A stretch of DNA of 64,000 nt from the NCBI RefSeq assembly GCF_024139115.2, contig NC_085141.1, positions 132,989,822 to 133,053,821 of the forward strand, given 5' to 3'. Shown in pieces: positions 23,601-35,600 of this stretch. The stretch's first letter is position 1; each line of letters opens with the position of its first letter. This DNA is from Armigeres subalbatus (lineage: Eukaryota; Arthropoda; Insecta; Diptera; Culicidae). Position numbers and translations under genes: made by a program. The notes below the pieces were generated by a model. That model made no database searches. It saw nothing but the letters and a program-made list of their open reading frames with translations, and was not told the DNA's origin.

Positions 23601-26600
23601 TACGAATGAACGGGTATTTTTAGCCGCACTCATTCTAACCAGAAATTTGCCTCAGGGCTCTTTCTTTTGTGCTTTCTGCAGCTAGACACGCTGATCAAGA
23701 GCAACGGCTCCCCGAACGAGAAGCAAAGAGCGACGACGATTGAGGTGAGGGACTACCGAGGGATCCGAGTAAGGACCACACTGCGTGAGAGGTAGGAGGC
23801 GAAAAGCGTTCGAGTGGCGTAAACCAGCTCATTCGAGAGGCGGTGTGCAGGGATCACACTCGGTCAGCTCCTAGCAGCGGGGGCGAGGTAAATCTAATTC
23901 CTCTTCGGCCGACATAGCGCCCCATCTGCGAGGTACCTGTGGATCGACGAGCCCTTGACACAGACAGGGGTCCCCAGCTCACCTTCGACGGGCAGGTCTG
24001 GTTGATGACAGGTATGCGGAGAGATGCACGAAGCAAAGGTAGCAGCAGACGTGAGTGCTAGGATTAAGAACATGTAAAAGGGAAGAAGAGAAGCATGCAT
24101 AGTGAGCAGGAGAGTAGGGCCGCAGAAAGAAGCATGGAGGGTATGAAGCACAATAATAAAATGTTTGCACACTAAGTCTTGTTTTGTGGCGTTTGTAGTT
24201 GACTAGCCCGGCCGACTAATCCCCTTTTATCACGGAAAGGTCGTTTCACAACACCTTTTAGTGTAGAGTGCTGCACAATAGGGTCCTGTCCGACCCTTTT
24301 CGGGTCGTAGCTGGTGTGAGGCAAGTATGTATTCTATCACCGTTACTGTTCCTCATCGTAATCGACGAGATTCTGGTAGATGCGATTGACCGTGAACTCC
24401 TCGCGCAACGGCGCTCTGATATGCAGAGTAAGCTCAACGACCTTGCCGAGCGCTCCTCTTAGTCATCAACGTCAACAAAACCAAATCGGTGGATGTAAAA
24501 ACGGTGACTCCTTCCAGTTTCACAGTAGCCGGGCAACCACTGGAGAATGTTGAAAGCTTCCAATATCTTGGTAGCCAAATGGCGTCAGACGGCGGTACCA
24601 AGATCGACATAGGCACACGGATCAAGAAAGCAAGGGCTGCCTTTGCGAGTTTAAGAAATATCTGGAAAAACAGGCAGATAAGTGAACGCACCAAAATACG
24701 AATTTTCAACTCTAACGTGAAATCTGTGCTGTTATACGCTAGCGAAACATGGTGTATATCAGTGGAGAACACTCAACGGCTGCAGGTGTTCATTAACAGA
24801 TGCCTGCGGTATATAATTCGGGCCTGGTGGCCTCACAACTGGATCTCAAATAACGAAACGAAATCTGTAAACAAGCATTAGACCAACCCAGCGGGACATC
24901 GCAGCAGAGGCAGACCCAGAGGCTCTTTGCACCACCAGAGGTGTACAGGATCCATAAATAAGTAAGTTTATGGAAATTTGCTCTTTATTTTTTCGTGGAA
25001 TGTTTTTAATTTGTTGTGGACCTTTCTTTCCAACATTTTCTTTATTACTTGTGGGCTTCGTGGCCGTGCGGTTAGCGACGTCAATCGTCTAAACGCATGG
25101 GATATGGAGTGCGGGCAAGATACAATTGAGTTCAATTTTGTATATGCCTTGACAATCTGGTATCACACGTATCTAGAGCAGTGGTGCTCAGCACTTTAGG
25201 CGTTTTTTTTCTTTAATTTGCTTCTAACACAATAAAATTGAGCTTTGACCATACAAATTAGCACTTGGTCGATAGCTTTTAAATATATCTTTCAGATTAG
25301 GGTAATAAAAAGGATATTGGTGTTATTTCGTTCCATACGAAACGATCAAAGCAAACAAACTGTAATTTTACGGCGAGATTTTAACACCTATTATTCGTTT
25401 TAATACCTTTAGTCGATAGATATATTTAAAAGCTTTGGTCCAAGTAGTAACTTGTAAGGTCGAAGCTCATTTTTATTGTTTGAGCAGCAAATTGAGGGAA
25501 AAACGACTAAAATGGTGAGCACCACTGATCTAGAGAGTAATTGGATGTGAGACTGAGTCCTACCAATACACATCATGCTGCATCGTGTCAGCATCGAGAA
25601 GGCAGCCCCTTCAACGCGATGTAGGTAGCGCAACCCTGGTAAGGTAGCCTACTGAAGATTCTACAGCTACCAAGAAAGGCAAAAGTAGAGCAAACGGATG
25701 GATTCAACGGTAACGGACCCGGCAACGAATAAAGGACAACGATTGGAAAGTCGGATCTTGGAACGTAAGAACTTTGAGTGAACCCGCACGTGTTGGGCTC
25801 CTGGCTCGAGAGCTGCAGAAGGTCGGCGTGAGTGTGGCAGCCATCCAGGAAATACGGTGGCCCAGAAGTTGGTTTCATGGTGATAGCTTCATCTGCATTT
25901 TATCCAGTGGGAGCCGATAAGCGACCGCATTTGCGTGTTGAGAATGAAGGGCAAATTCTTCAACTATAGCCTGATCAGCATCTATGGCCCAACAAACGAT
26001 AAACCTGATGACGTGAAGGATGTGTTCTATGAGAGCCTTAATAAGGCCTACGGAGAGTGCCCAAAACACGATGAAAAGATTGTCATCGGGGATGCAAATG
26101 CGCAGATCGGAAGAAAAAATTTCTTTCGCCCTGTCATTGGTACGGACGGACGACGGACGACATTTCTCTGATGTTATAGATGTAGGGTCCTTCAGAGGTC
26201 CGATCATCGACTCGGATCACTATCTTGTAGTTGCAAAAATTTGGTCGCGACTCTCCAGCATCACGAATTCACGAAATAACAGAACGTTGCTTTCAATATC
26301 CAACGATTGTCAGTTGAAGAAGTTGCTGAACAGTACCACCAGAAGCTATCCACGAAGCTGTGACTACAACAGCGCAGGAAGTGTTAGGCACTGTTCAGCG
26401 ACGCCAACTAAATGGTTAGTTCGATGAGGAGTGCCAGCGAGTGACGGACGAGAAAAATGTTGCTAGGAGTCGAATGCCAACAGAGAGCGGTACAGTGTAG
26501 CAAGGGTAGAAGAGAAACGAATCCACTGCAGAAAAAAAGGCAACACGAAGATAGTGTCATAGCTGAAGCGCAGCAGAACATGGATAGAAACGATATGCGG

Positions 26601-29600
26601 AGGTTTTACGCAACTGTCAATGGCGCGCGGCATAAGACTGCGCCAGTGCCCGCCATGTGCAATGACCGAGAGGGGAATTTGCTGACAGACAAAACTATGG
26701 TGGCAGCCAGGTGGAAGGAGTACTTCGAAGATTTGTTGAACGGTGAAAATGAAGGTGTATTAAAAAGCAGGATGGACATAGTCGGCAACGGTCAACCTGT
26801 GGAACCACCAACGCTGGACGAGGTTAGGAAGGCTCTAAACGAGCTGAAAAACAGTAAAGCTTCCCAGCAGGACGAGATCCCGGTCGAACTTTTCAAACAC
26901 GGAAGTGAGCAGCTGCATCAATCAATCCACCACATTATCCAGAAAATATGGGAGGATGAAGAACTGCCTGCCGGCTGGTTGGATGACGTCATATGCTCAA
27001 TCTATAAGAAAGGGCACTAGAGTGTGCCAATTACAGAGGGATCACCCTTCTGAACTCGGTGTACAAAATCCTGTCGCGTATTCTGTTTTACAGACTGAGA
27101 CCGCTTGAGGAGTTTTTCGTCGGCGAATACCAGGCAAGTTTTCGTGAGGGCCGATCAACGACGGATCAGATGTTTAGCCTGCGGATGATCCTTGATAAAT
27201 TCCGGGCGTTCAACTTGCAGACTCGCCATCTTTCCATTGATTTCAAAGCAGCGTACGATTCAGTGAAAAGAAATGAGCTGTGGCAGATAATGTCCGAACA
27301 TGGTTTTCCGGCGAAACTGATTAGTGCAACGCTGGATGGCTCGAAATCAAGTATTCGGATTGAAGACGAAGTGTCAACCTCATTTGTGACCTTAGACGGA
27401 TTGAAGCAGGGTGATGCACTTTCGAATTTATTGTTCAATATTGCACTCGAGGGCGCTATTAGGAGATCTGGCGTGCAGAGGAGTGGCACTATCATCACAC
27501 GGTCGCATATGCTCCTGGGCTTTGCGGACGACATCGACCTTATTGGGATCGATCGCAGAGCAGTAGTGGAGGCTTTTGTCCCACTGAAGAGGGAGACGGC
27601 CAAGATAGGCTTAACCATTAACTCTTCCAAGACAAAGTACATGGTGGCAGGTAGAGATAAAGGAATACCTAGTGGTGTTGGTGCTGAGGTAGTGCTTGGT
27701 GGGGATGTGTTTGAAGTTGTTGAAGAATTTGTTTACCTTGGAACGCTTGTGACAATGACAATGACGTTTCCCGTGAAGTCAAAAGACGTATTGCTGCTGC
27801 GAATAGGCCCGAAACGAAACGAAATTTGCTCTATACAAAACTTTGATTCTACCAGTGGCCCTTTATGGACATGAAGCATGGACGTTAAAAGAGACCGACC
27901 GGAGAGATTCGGGGTTTTCGAGCGAAAAGTGCTGCGTACAATACTTGGAGGGAAATGGTGTGTGGCGCAGACGCATGAATCATGAGCTGTATCAAGTATA
28001 CAAAGAAGAAAATACACCCGATTCTGTTTTTAAACGGATTTTTTTTACACGGCCGTGTAAAAAAAAATCCCATACAAAATTTTTGCAAAGTTGCTCCATT
28101 TTGCATGATTCGTCGAGAAATCATAAAAGTTTTTTCAAACAGATTTTCAAATTTTGAACTGAAAACTTTTTTTACACTGAACGCATCCCCCGTGTAAAAA
28201 AAGAATCGGGTGTATTGTAAATCGTATAAAATACGGTAGACTTCAGTGGGCTGGTCACTTAGTGCGAATGTCGGAAGAAAAAATAGTGGAAACAATATTT
28301 AACAGAGAACCAGATAGGGGCCGGTCACTTCGTGGAAGGCCACGAATACGCTGGCTGCACGCGGTGGAATCGGACCTGGGGACCCTGAACGTTCGGGGAA
28401 ACTGGAGGAACATCGCCCAAGACCGACGCTTACGGAGCTCTGCAATACGCCAGGCATAGGTGTATCGGAGGTGTATAGAAGTCAACACTTCTATATAGTA
28501 TGCCAAAATTATCGATTTTCAATTATTTATCATCGATAATTATTAAAAAGTGTATAAATAGGTAAACCAACTCAGTTCGAATAAACTTTCCCGGAAAGTG
28601 GATATAGCATCGCAGCAACGAAGGTATCAGTTAGCGGTCGCAACGCAATGTCATAACCATCATCGGTGGTGGTCGACGGGATGGCTGCTACTGAGACCTC
28701 AACGATGACGTATATGCAGTTCAGCAACCATCGTAAAGTCGGCACTCAAGTACACGCAGTGAAGACGCTTTTTGTTGTTTTGTGGCAAATCATCAAGTGG
28801 TGATTATTGGAACCAGCACTCACGTAAAGAAATTTTAATTTCACACATTAAATTTTTACCATTTACACAGACTTTCCGCATTTGAATTAGATCTTTAAGA
28901 AAACTTCTAGCATGTTTTGCTACTATTGGTGACTGGGAAGAAGCATTATTGGAAGTAAATCAATGCTCTTCAAGCACTAGGGTGCCAATGAAGTCGACTT
29001 TTCGAATTTCAAAAACGGGTAGTGCTCGAAAGTTCCATCTCCTCGAAAAAAGTCCCTATGCAAATTTTCAGCTCAATCAGTTTTCGTACAGTGCCTAAAC
29101 TCAAATTATGATTGTCTAGCATAACTAAGCAAACGATCTACCATTATTTCAGCCCCATACGTGTTATGGTTCGTGGTTTACAAAATGGCCGATTTCTGGC
29201 TTTATTGTATAATCACCTTAGACCAAATGTCTTAGAAATGCATGAAACGTCGAGATCTGATGCCACATCGAAAAAAAAAATTTTGAAGGAGAATGGCTTC
29301 GGTGCTTAGAAAATCTTTGAGACTTGTTTGAGAAATGTTTTCGAAATCATTTTTTTTATGCCAAATGTATTAGAAATGCATGAAACGCCGAGTATTAGAA
29401 ATGCATGAAACGCCAAGATCTGGTGTTATCTCGAGAAAAAATTCAATAAAATTTATTTTTTAATTTTTGAGACTAAGATTTTTTTCGAAATCGATTTGTT
29501 TATGCAAAATGTGTTTTGAGAAAAACAAAATGAGATAACACCAGATCACGATGTTTCATGCAGCTCTAAGATATTCGGCATAAAAAAATTACACTCAACC

Positions 29601-32600
29601 AGCGGATGACACATTTTAATACAGTTCTGCACAAGAATCTTTTGGAAACTGTAAAATAATTTGGCATATACAATTTCGGATGATTTTAATACAATTCTTG
29701 TATTGAAATCTTACAGATTTGTATTATTTTATTACAATATCTGTATCTGACAGAATTGTATATGCCAAGACAATAGTCACCCACGTTGATTGCCAGCTTT
29801 GTTGGTATTGATCGTGAGTCCAATCTTCGCTGTCTGCCTCTTGAAAGGCATTTCTCTTCCACGATACGGCGATCATTCTCGATAATATTGATATCGTCTG
29901 CAAAGCCCAGTGGCATATGCGATCTTGTGATAATGATTTTGCTTCTTTGCACACCAGCTCTCCTAATCACTTACTCGAGCGCTATGTTGAACAATATATT
30001 TGAAAGTGCATCACCTTCAATCCATCAAATGTTACAAATGATGTCAAAATTTCATCCGCAACCCTTACGTTTGATTTCGATCCGTCCGAATCAGCCGTAT
30101 CAGTTTCGACGGAAAACCATGTTCTAACATAATTTGCCATAATTAATTTCGTTTCACTGAATCGTACGCTGCTTTGAAATCGATAAACAGATGATTTGTA
30201 TGCAAGTTTTCCTTCATGAATTTATCAAGGATTTGTCTCAAGATAAACATTTGATTCTGCCTGGTATTCGTCGACGTCTTCAAGCGGTCTCAATCTGTTG
30301 AACAGAATTTGGGACATGATTTTATACGCCGAATTAAGGAGGGTTATTCTTCGATATTTGGCACACTCTAGTCTATGGGCAAATAAGGCACAGGGCATAT
30401 ATTAATCCCAAAATCTGGGTCGTTTCTGTACTGGAACGGTGTATACAATCTTGATATTATTTGGATTACTTTGAATATGTACTCCGTTCACATTTTTTCA
30501 TCATTTGAGGCATCTGTTTTCAAATAGGGTATCAAATCCCCTCTGGCTACGCACTTGGCGACTAGCGAATGTAAAAATCAACTATTGTATATTACAACTT
30601 GTATGAGATAAGGCATAAGGCTTGGAGCTAATTAGCTCATATCATAGCATAGCATAAGTGGTTGTACAAATCGTGGGTTGGTATACAATGCTCAATAGGA
30701 GTAATCTTCTGCATATTGTCGTAAATTGGTACTTGGGATAAATACCTTTTCCAATACAGAAGCAGTTGTATACCTGGCCACGTCCATACAATCACGGAAG
30801 GATGGGAGGGAATGTTAGTTCAACACCTGCTAGTGTAGATGCAGGGTAAATAATAGGGAGCTCTATTCGACAATATAGTGTCGATAAAATATATGGTAAA
30901 AATGAGCTAAATGGCTCATAAACCAAATTTCGAAGACATTGCATTGATAGCTTAGAACTGAAAACAATTAATGATTACATCGAGTGGTGTCTACATCTTA
31001 CTCCATCGTAACTTCATGAAAAAAATAGCGGCACAACCATGTTTGGATTTTGATTTGATTGATTCATTGGTTTCAATTAATTTACTTATAATTGATAATT
31101 AAATTAATTTTCTTGACAGGTTACCCAACTGAAAATTGTGAGCAACCCATTCGCCAAAGGCTTCCGAGACAATGAAACCAATGAAGAGTAAGTATCAAAA
31201 AAGCTATCAAATTGATTCCGTAAGATTAACCGTCCTTTCAATACCAATATAACCAACGAACCGATTCGTCAAATCTGTTTACTATAGTGCCCACAAGCGT
31301 ACGCTCTCGCAAATACTAAAAGTTTATTATCAAAACAAACCCGGTACGTAATTGGCTATAAAGCGTGTTAATTGGCCAATATATACGAGGCACAAAAAGT
31401 CATATTTTTTTTCTGATTCGTGTAAGGCAAGAGATACAATAGTCATATCTTTCATCCAACCGAAAAACCTTTGGGAAATGCCATTTATTCAGGTATTCAG
31501 CGACGCTGAGGAAACTGGATCATTTCACAGGAAAATTCCCATTAATCTACTCACGCTTGCATGCTTCCTTCTCCGTCATCAGTAACATGTGGGAGTTAGG
31601 CACAATAAAGTTATACATACATGCCCACTTGCGACTCTTTTTACGAACTGACTGGTGAATGTTTGGTCTGATGTCTGGGATGCTATTTGGGCGCTCGCAT
31701 TTCTCGTGAGCGTGACAGAAAATTGTTATGGCAACCACTGTCACCGTGTTTGTTTTTATGGCTGATCCAACTCAATAAACATGTTAATTCCAGTGGACGG
31801 TTCAGGCAATGTCTCATTAAACTGCATCTCCTCGGCTGCATCTGCGAATGAATTGTTTTTCGTAGCCACATGCAACATGAGAGTTTTAGTAACTTTCACT
31901 TATTTTTTTACGAATGCACTGAAATTGTTCTGTACAAAATAGGGTATCTGCATTGTTTCTCTATATTAATTAGGCATTATTTTTCAACAAGTAAACTCGT
32001 TTCTTCTTTTGTTGTGAGTGCACATGTTAACAAAATTACATGATCTAATTTGTAGTTAATTGATCAAGGGTGACATAATATGGTAGGGTAAAACGGAATA
32101 CACACAGTTTCATAATATTCGAAATTAAATAAATTGTGTGTCCATTTTATTTGAATATGAATTACCTAATCGTTATACATTTTTAAATATAATCATCGTT
32201 CATTTATTTGAGCTGTTTACGTCTTATGTCCCAGTTCAAATCACATCCAGTATAACAATTAGAAAGTTAAATTCAAAAGTTACGACCCTTATCAAAGCCT
32301 TAAGCATCGATGAGGTTGAGTATGTTCCTTTCGAAAAGGACGTTCCTATGTGTATGAGATTTTAATTATTATAATCAGTACTGGAATTTCTCATTTTCAA
32401 TAAGAGATGTCACGCGATATTTACATATCTGTCCCTTTCAAAATCTTTTGAAACGCGAAGGATGAATGGCATGCTACAAAAATCTCTAAAAAATATTTGT
32501 TCCGTGACAGGTCATGAAAGTGTGCAATATCTGCTTTATTTTTGTGTTTATTTTCACTTTCAACTCGGTAAATTAAAAAAGTATGATTAATTTATCGACT

Positions 32601-35600
32601 TGTCACTATTTTTCGCATGTATCTATTAAAATAACTTAGAAATTTAAATTTTAAAATAAAGCACAACATCCTTTCATGACTGCGTTTCATGCGAAATTGA
32701 TCAAAGTACCCACGATTCTTTCATTTGGTCGCCTGAAATAGAAAAATGCGCTTTGCTCTCTGTCTTATGACGATCACGACCTTTTCCAGTACTGATTATA
32801 GTAGTGATAAAAAATTGTTTAAATTCCAAATGATCAATGCCAATAAATGTAATAAGTGAGTAAGAGGCACAACACAAACCGAAAAAAATACAATACGTTG
32901 TTCATTGTTGTCCGTTTTTACTTTCACCATTATACCTAGATGAAAAATTCTGATTAAAGCTGATTCATCTCAAACATATTCGTATCGGTACACATACGCG
33001 TAGATGCTGAAATCCAGTTACGTATCCAGATTCAAACGGTGTAATAAACTATGACCACTTGCACACCATCCGGCACATGACGTCCATTTTCGAGCCGACC
33101 TCTTGCTATCAACAATCGCCCGCGCTAGGACGGACTTCAAAAACACTCCAAATCTCCAATTGGAAATGAAAATAAACAATTCGACACATTCTGGTATGGC
33201 AGACACCTTTAGCCATAATCTCGCCACATGAGATAGAGAGAAAAAAAAATGCAACCGAACCAACCACATGCCATCCAGCCAGAAGTCCCACTGAATTACC
33301 ACTTTCTCACATAAACAAACCTCCCAATCCATAATTGGAACAAGCCGTAGTTGAAATCCAAAGGGTTCCCTTCACATGAAAGCAATTTCCAAACGCATGT
33401 TTTATTTTTACTGTCTGGTACGCTGAACTTTTTATTACAAACAATATCACATTATAGCGCGAACGAATCTAAATTTCCCAGCCCGATGGGGGGGGATTTG
33501 ATTTGGTAGACCTAATGTCTAAAAATGATCGATCGAAAGCTGCTTAAACAACGCCGTTGATATCCTCTTCCTTCTCATGGAAGATCATAACATCCTCGAA
33601 GAACATGTTCGGCACGTGGAAATAAGTCTCATCAATCTTACGATCAAACGGATAGCCAAACGGCAGTTTATCAAAGTACCGTGCGCCGGATCCAACACCA
33701 CAGGACACGGCCGGATCAAATCCGGTGTACTGTGGTATTTCTGGTGCGTGGTATGGCGAGATGATGAAGAACAACTTAAACGGCATACCTCCCTTCTTGC
33801 CCTTCGGAAGCATCAGTCGATTCGGAAAGCCGCAGTGTGATTTGGACATATTCAGGGGGAACTTTTCAGCTCCTTCGTACCCCAATGCAACTCGTTTGTA
33901 CAGCTCGTAAAATGAAGTGTGATCCTTGACGTATCCATTGAAGCTAAGTGAATTGCGGGTTATGACACTCTTGCCGAGAGCCAAATCATACGCGAAGTAG
34001 TCCAGCTCATAATAGTTCTGACGGTTCTCATTTAGCCAGTACTGTGATTCAGATTCATCGTACTTGGGCCCAATGAAGACGCGGATGATAGATTTGACAG
34101 CTTTTACGGCGGTGACACTTATTCTGTAAGTAAATGGTTTATGATTCAATCGGGTTGTATGAGCCTTGATCGCAATCGGATCCTGCTGGTAATCAATCTC
34201 ACCAAAATCGATGAACTTGGCTTCATCATACGGTTCTGGTTTAATGTCAACTGCATTGGTGATGTCCACCTCAAATCGATCAAAATATGTAACAAGCTTA
34301 TCAACGGAGACATCGTCAATCTTAATTCCTGGGAAATATAGTTCTTCATAAGTATATGCTGGAAGATGACTTTTGAATTGATGGTAGTACTGAATAATGC
34401 GTTTGTAAATTTGGTAGAACACTGGGTCACGCAAAGCTGACTCGAAATGCTCAAGAACACTGGGTATTTCTTTATGGCTCTCGACTGGCTTAACAGATGC
34501 TCCCAAAATCATACGCGAAAACATGCTTAAGTACTTGAAATATCGACTATCGTTGCTGTCCGGATTGCTTTGAATTAAATTTCCAAGATAATCGATGGCT
34601 TCCGGAGTTGAGAAGTTGATCATCTTACCGTCAGACTTCAACAAAAACCCACGATCGATCACCTCACGAATTCGATGCTCATAATCATCGATCAACTGTA
34701 TGTGGTAGTAGTTAGATTCTTGATTGACGAAGTAGTAGTTATCGCGACTTGGAAATGGTTGCCCATTATAGTAATGCAGATCAGGATTGTAGCCATTTTT
34801 TACTGGCCAATACCAGGAGAGTTTCCTTATGGGACCCAGATCATTCGACAGACGTTCCAGATAGTAGCGGGCCAAAATTTGCTGATGTTCATAAAGATAC
34901 AACTCCCCTCGGCGGTCTTTGTACAAACCATATTCCTTACCTCCCATCCAAAAAGGGTAGTTGATGTGAAAATAATAGTAGTAGGTATTAAATCCGATGT
35001 CTTCGGTAAAGTAGGAAATCTTCTGTTCGGGATTTGTATGCACGTACCACCCTGTGTAATTGCTCGTAACGATGCCAGTGTATGCTTCATCATCTTTCTT
35101 CATTCCGTAATATCCCTGCATTTTGTACTGCTGAGGGAGGATTTCATATGGAGCTGGAAGAATAAATCCAGCCAAATCCTGTCGATGGGTAATGGCAACT
35201 GTCAACGCGTACACAAACATTTCTTCGTTCATATAGTAGCGAGCCCATACAGCTGTTTTATAGAAGGTTTCCCATTCCTTGGCGTAGTAGAATAAATGAA
35301 ATAATGCGACTGCTTGTTCACGATGTACTTGGTTCAGCACGGAGAACACTTCTCCTTTCGGGAGCATACCATGCTCATAGTAAGTCCAGAACTCCCTAGC
35401 TGCATCTTCGTTGTCATACAAATGGAAGTTCTTCTTCACATCGAAGTTGTTCGCAAAAGCCACGAACTGCGGATTCCAATCCTTCTGGTACAGATGTCGG
35501 AACAACAATAACAATTTTTTCTGCCTTTGAAGCCACTCTTTGCCTACATACTTGACTTGGCTAGTGTTGGGTGCGACATCAGCGGACACAACGGTAATAG

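Larger units (their letters stand above)
14365..24253 (+). mobile_element. Ty3/gypsy LTR retrotransposon, 9,889 bp, nested in an RTE copy
   Basis: The element has two LTRs (14365-15792 and 22820-24253) bounded by TG...CA, and a 4-bp target duplication CCTT (14361-14364 and 24254-24257). The target is an RTE copy whose two halves rejoin exactly. The primer-binding-site candidate TGGCGCCCAACAAAA starts at 15794, two bases after the LTR. Gag then pol (protease, RT, RNase H, integrase) follow, with no env-like frame and a 1.8-kb non-coding 3' region. The LTRs differ by one substitution (15514 A versus 23975 G) and a poly(A) length change (8 versus 14), so insertion is recent. Coding capacity is nevertheless lost: a gag deletion/frameshift and a pol stop. 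Clade within Ty3/gypsy not assigned. Confidence 0.93.

Noticed and set aside
34675..35295. A 206-codon plus-strand frame inside the hexamerin gene
   Set aside because: Antisense shadow of a strongly constrained coding region; no recognisable features.
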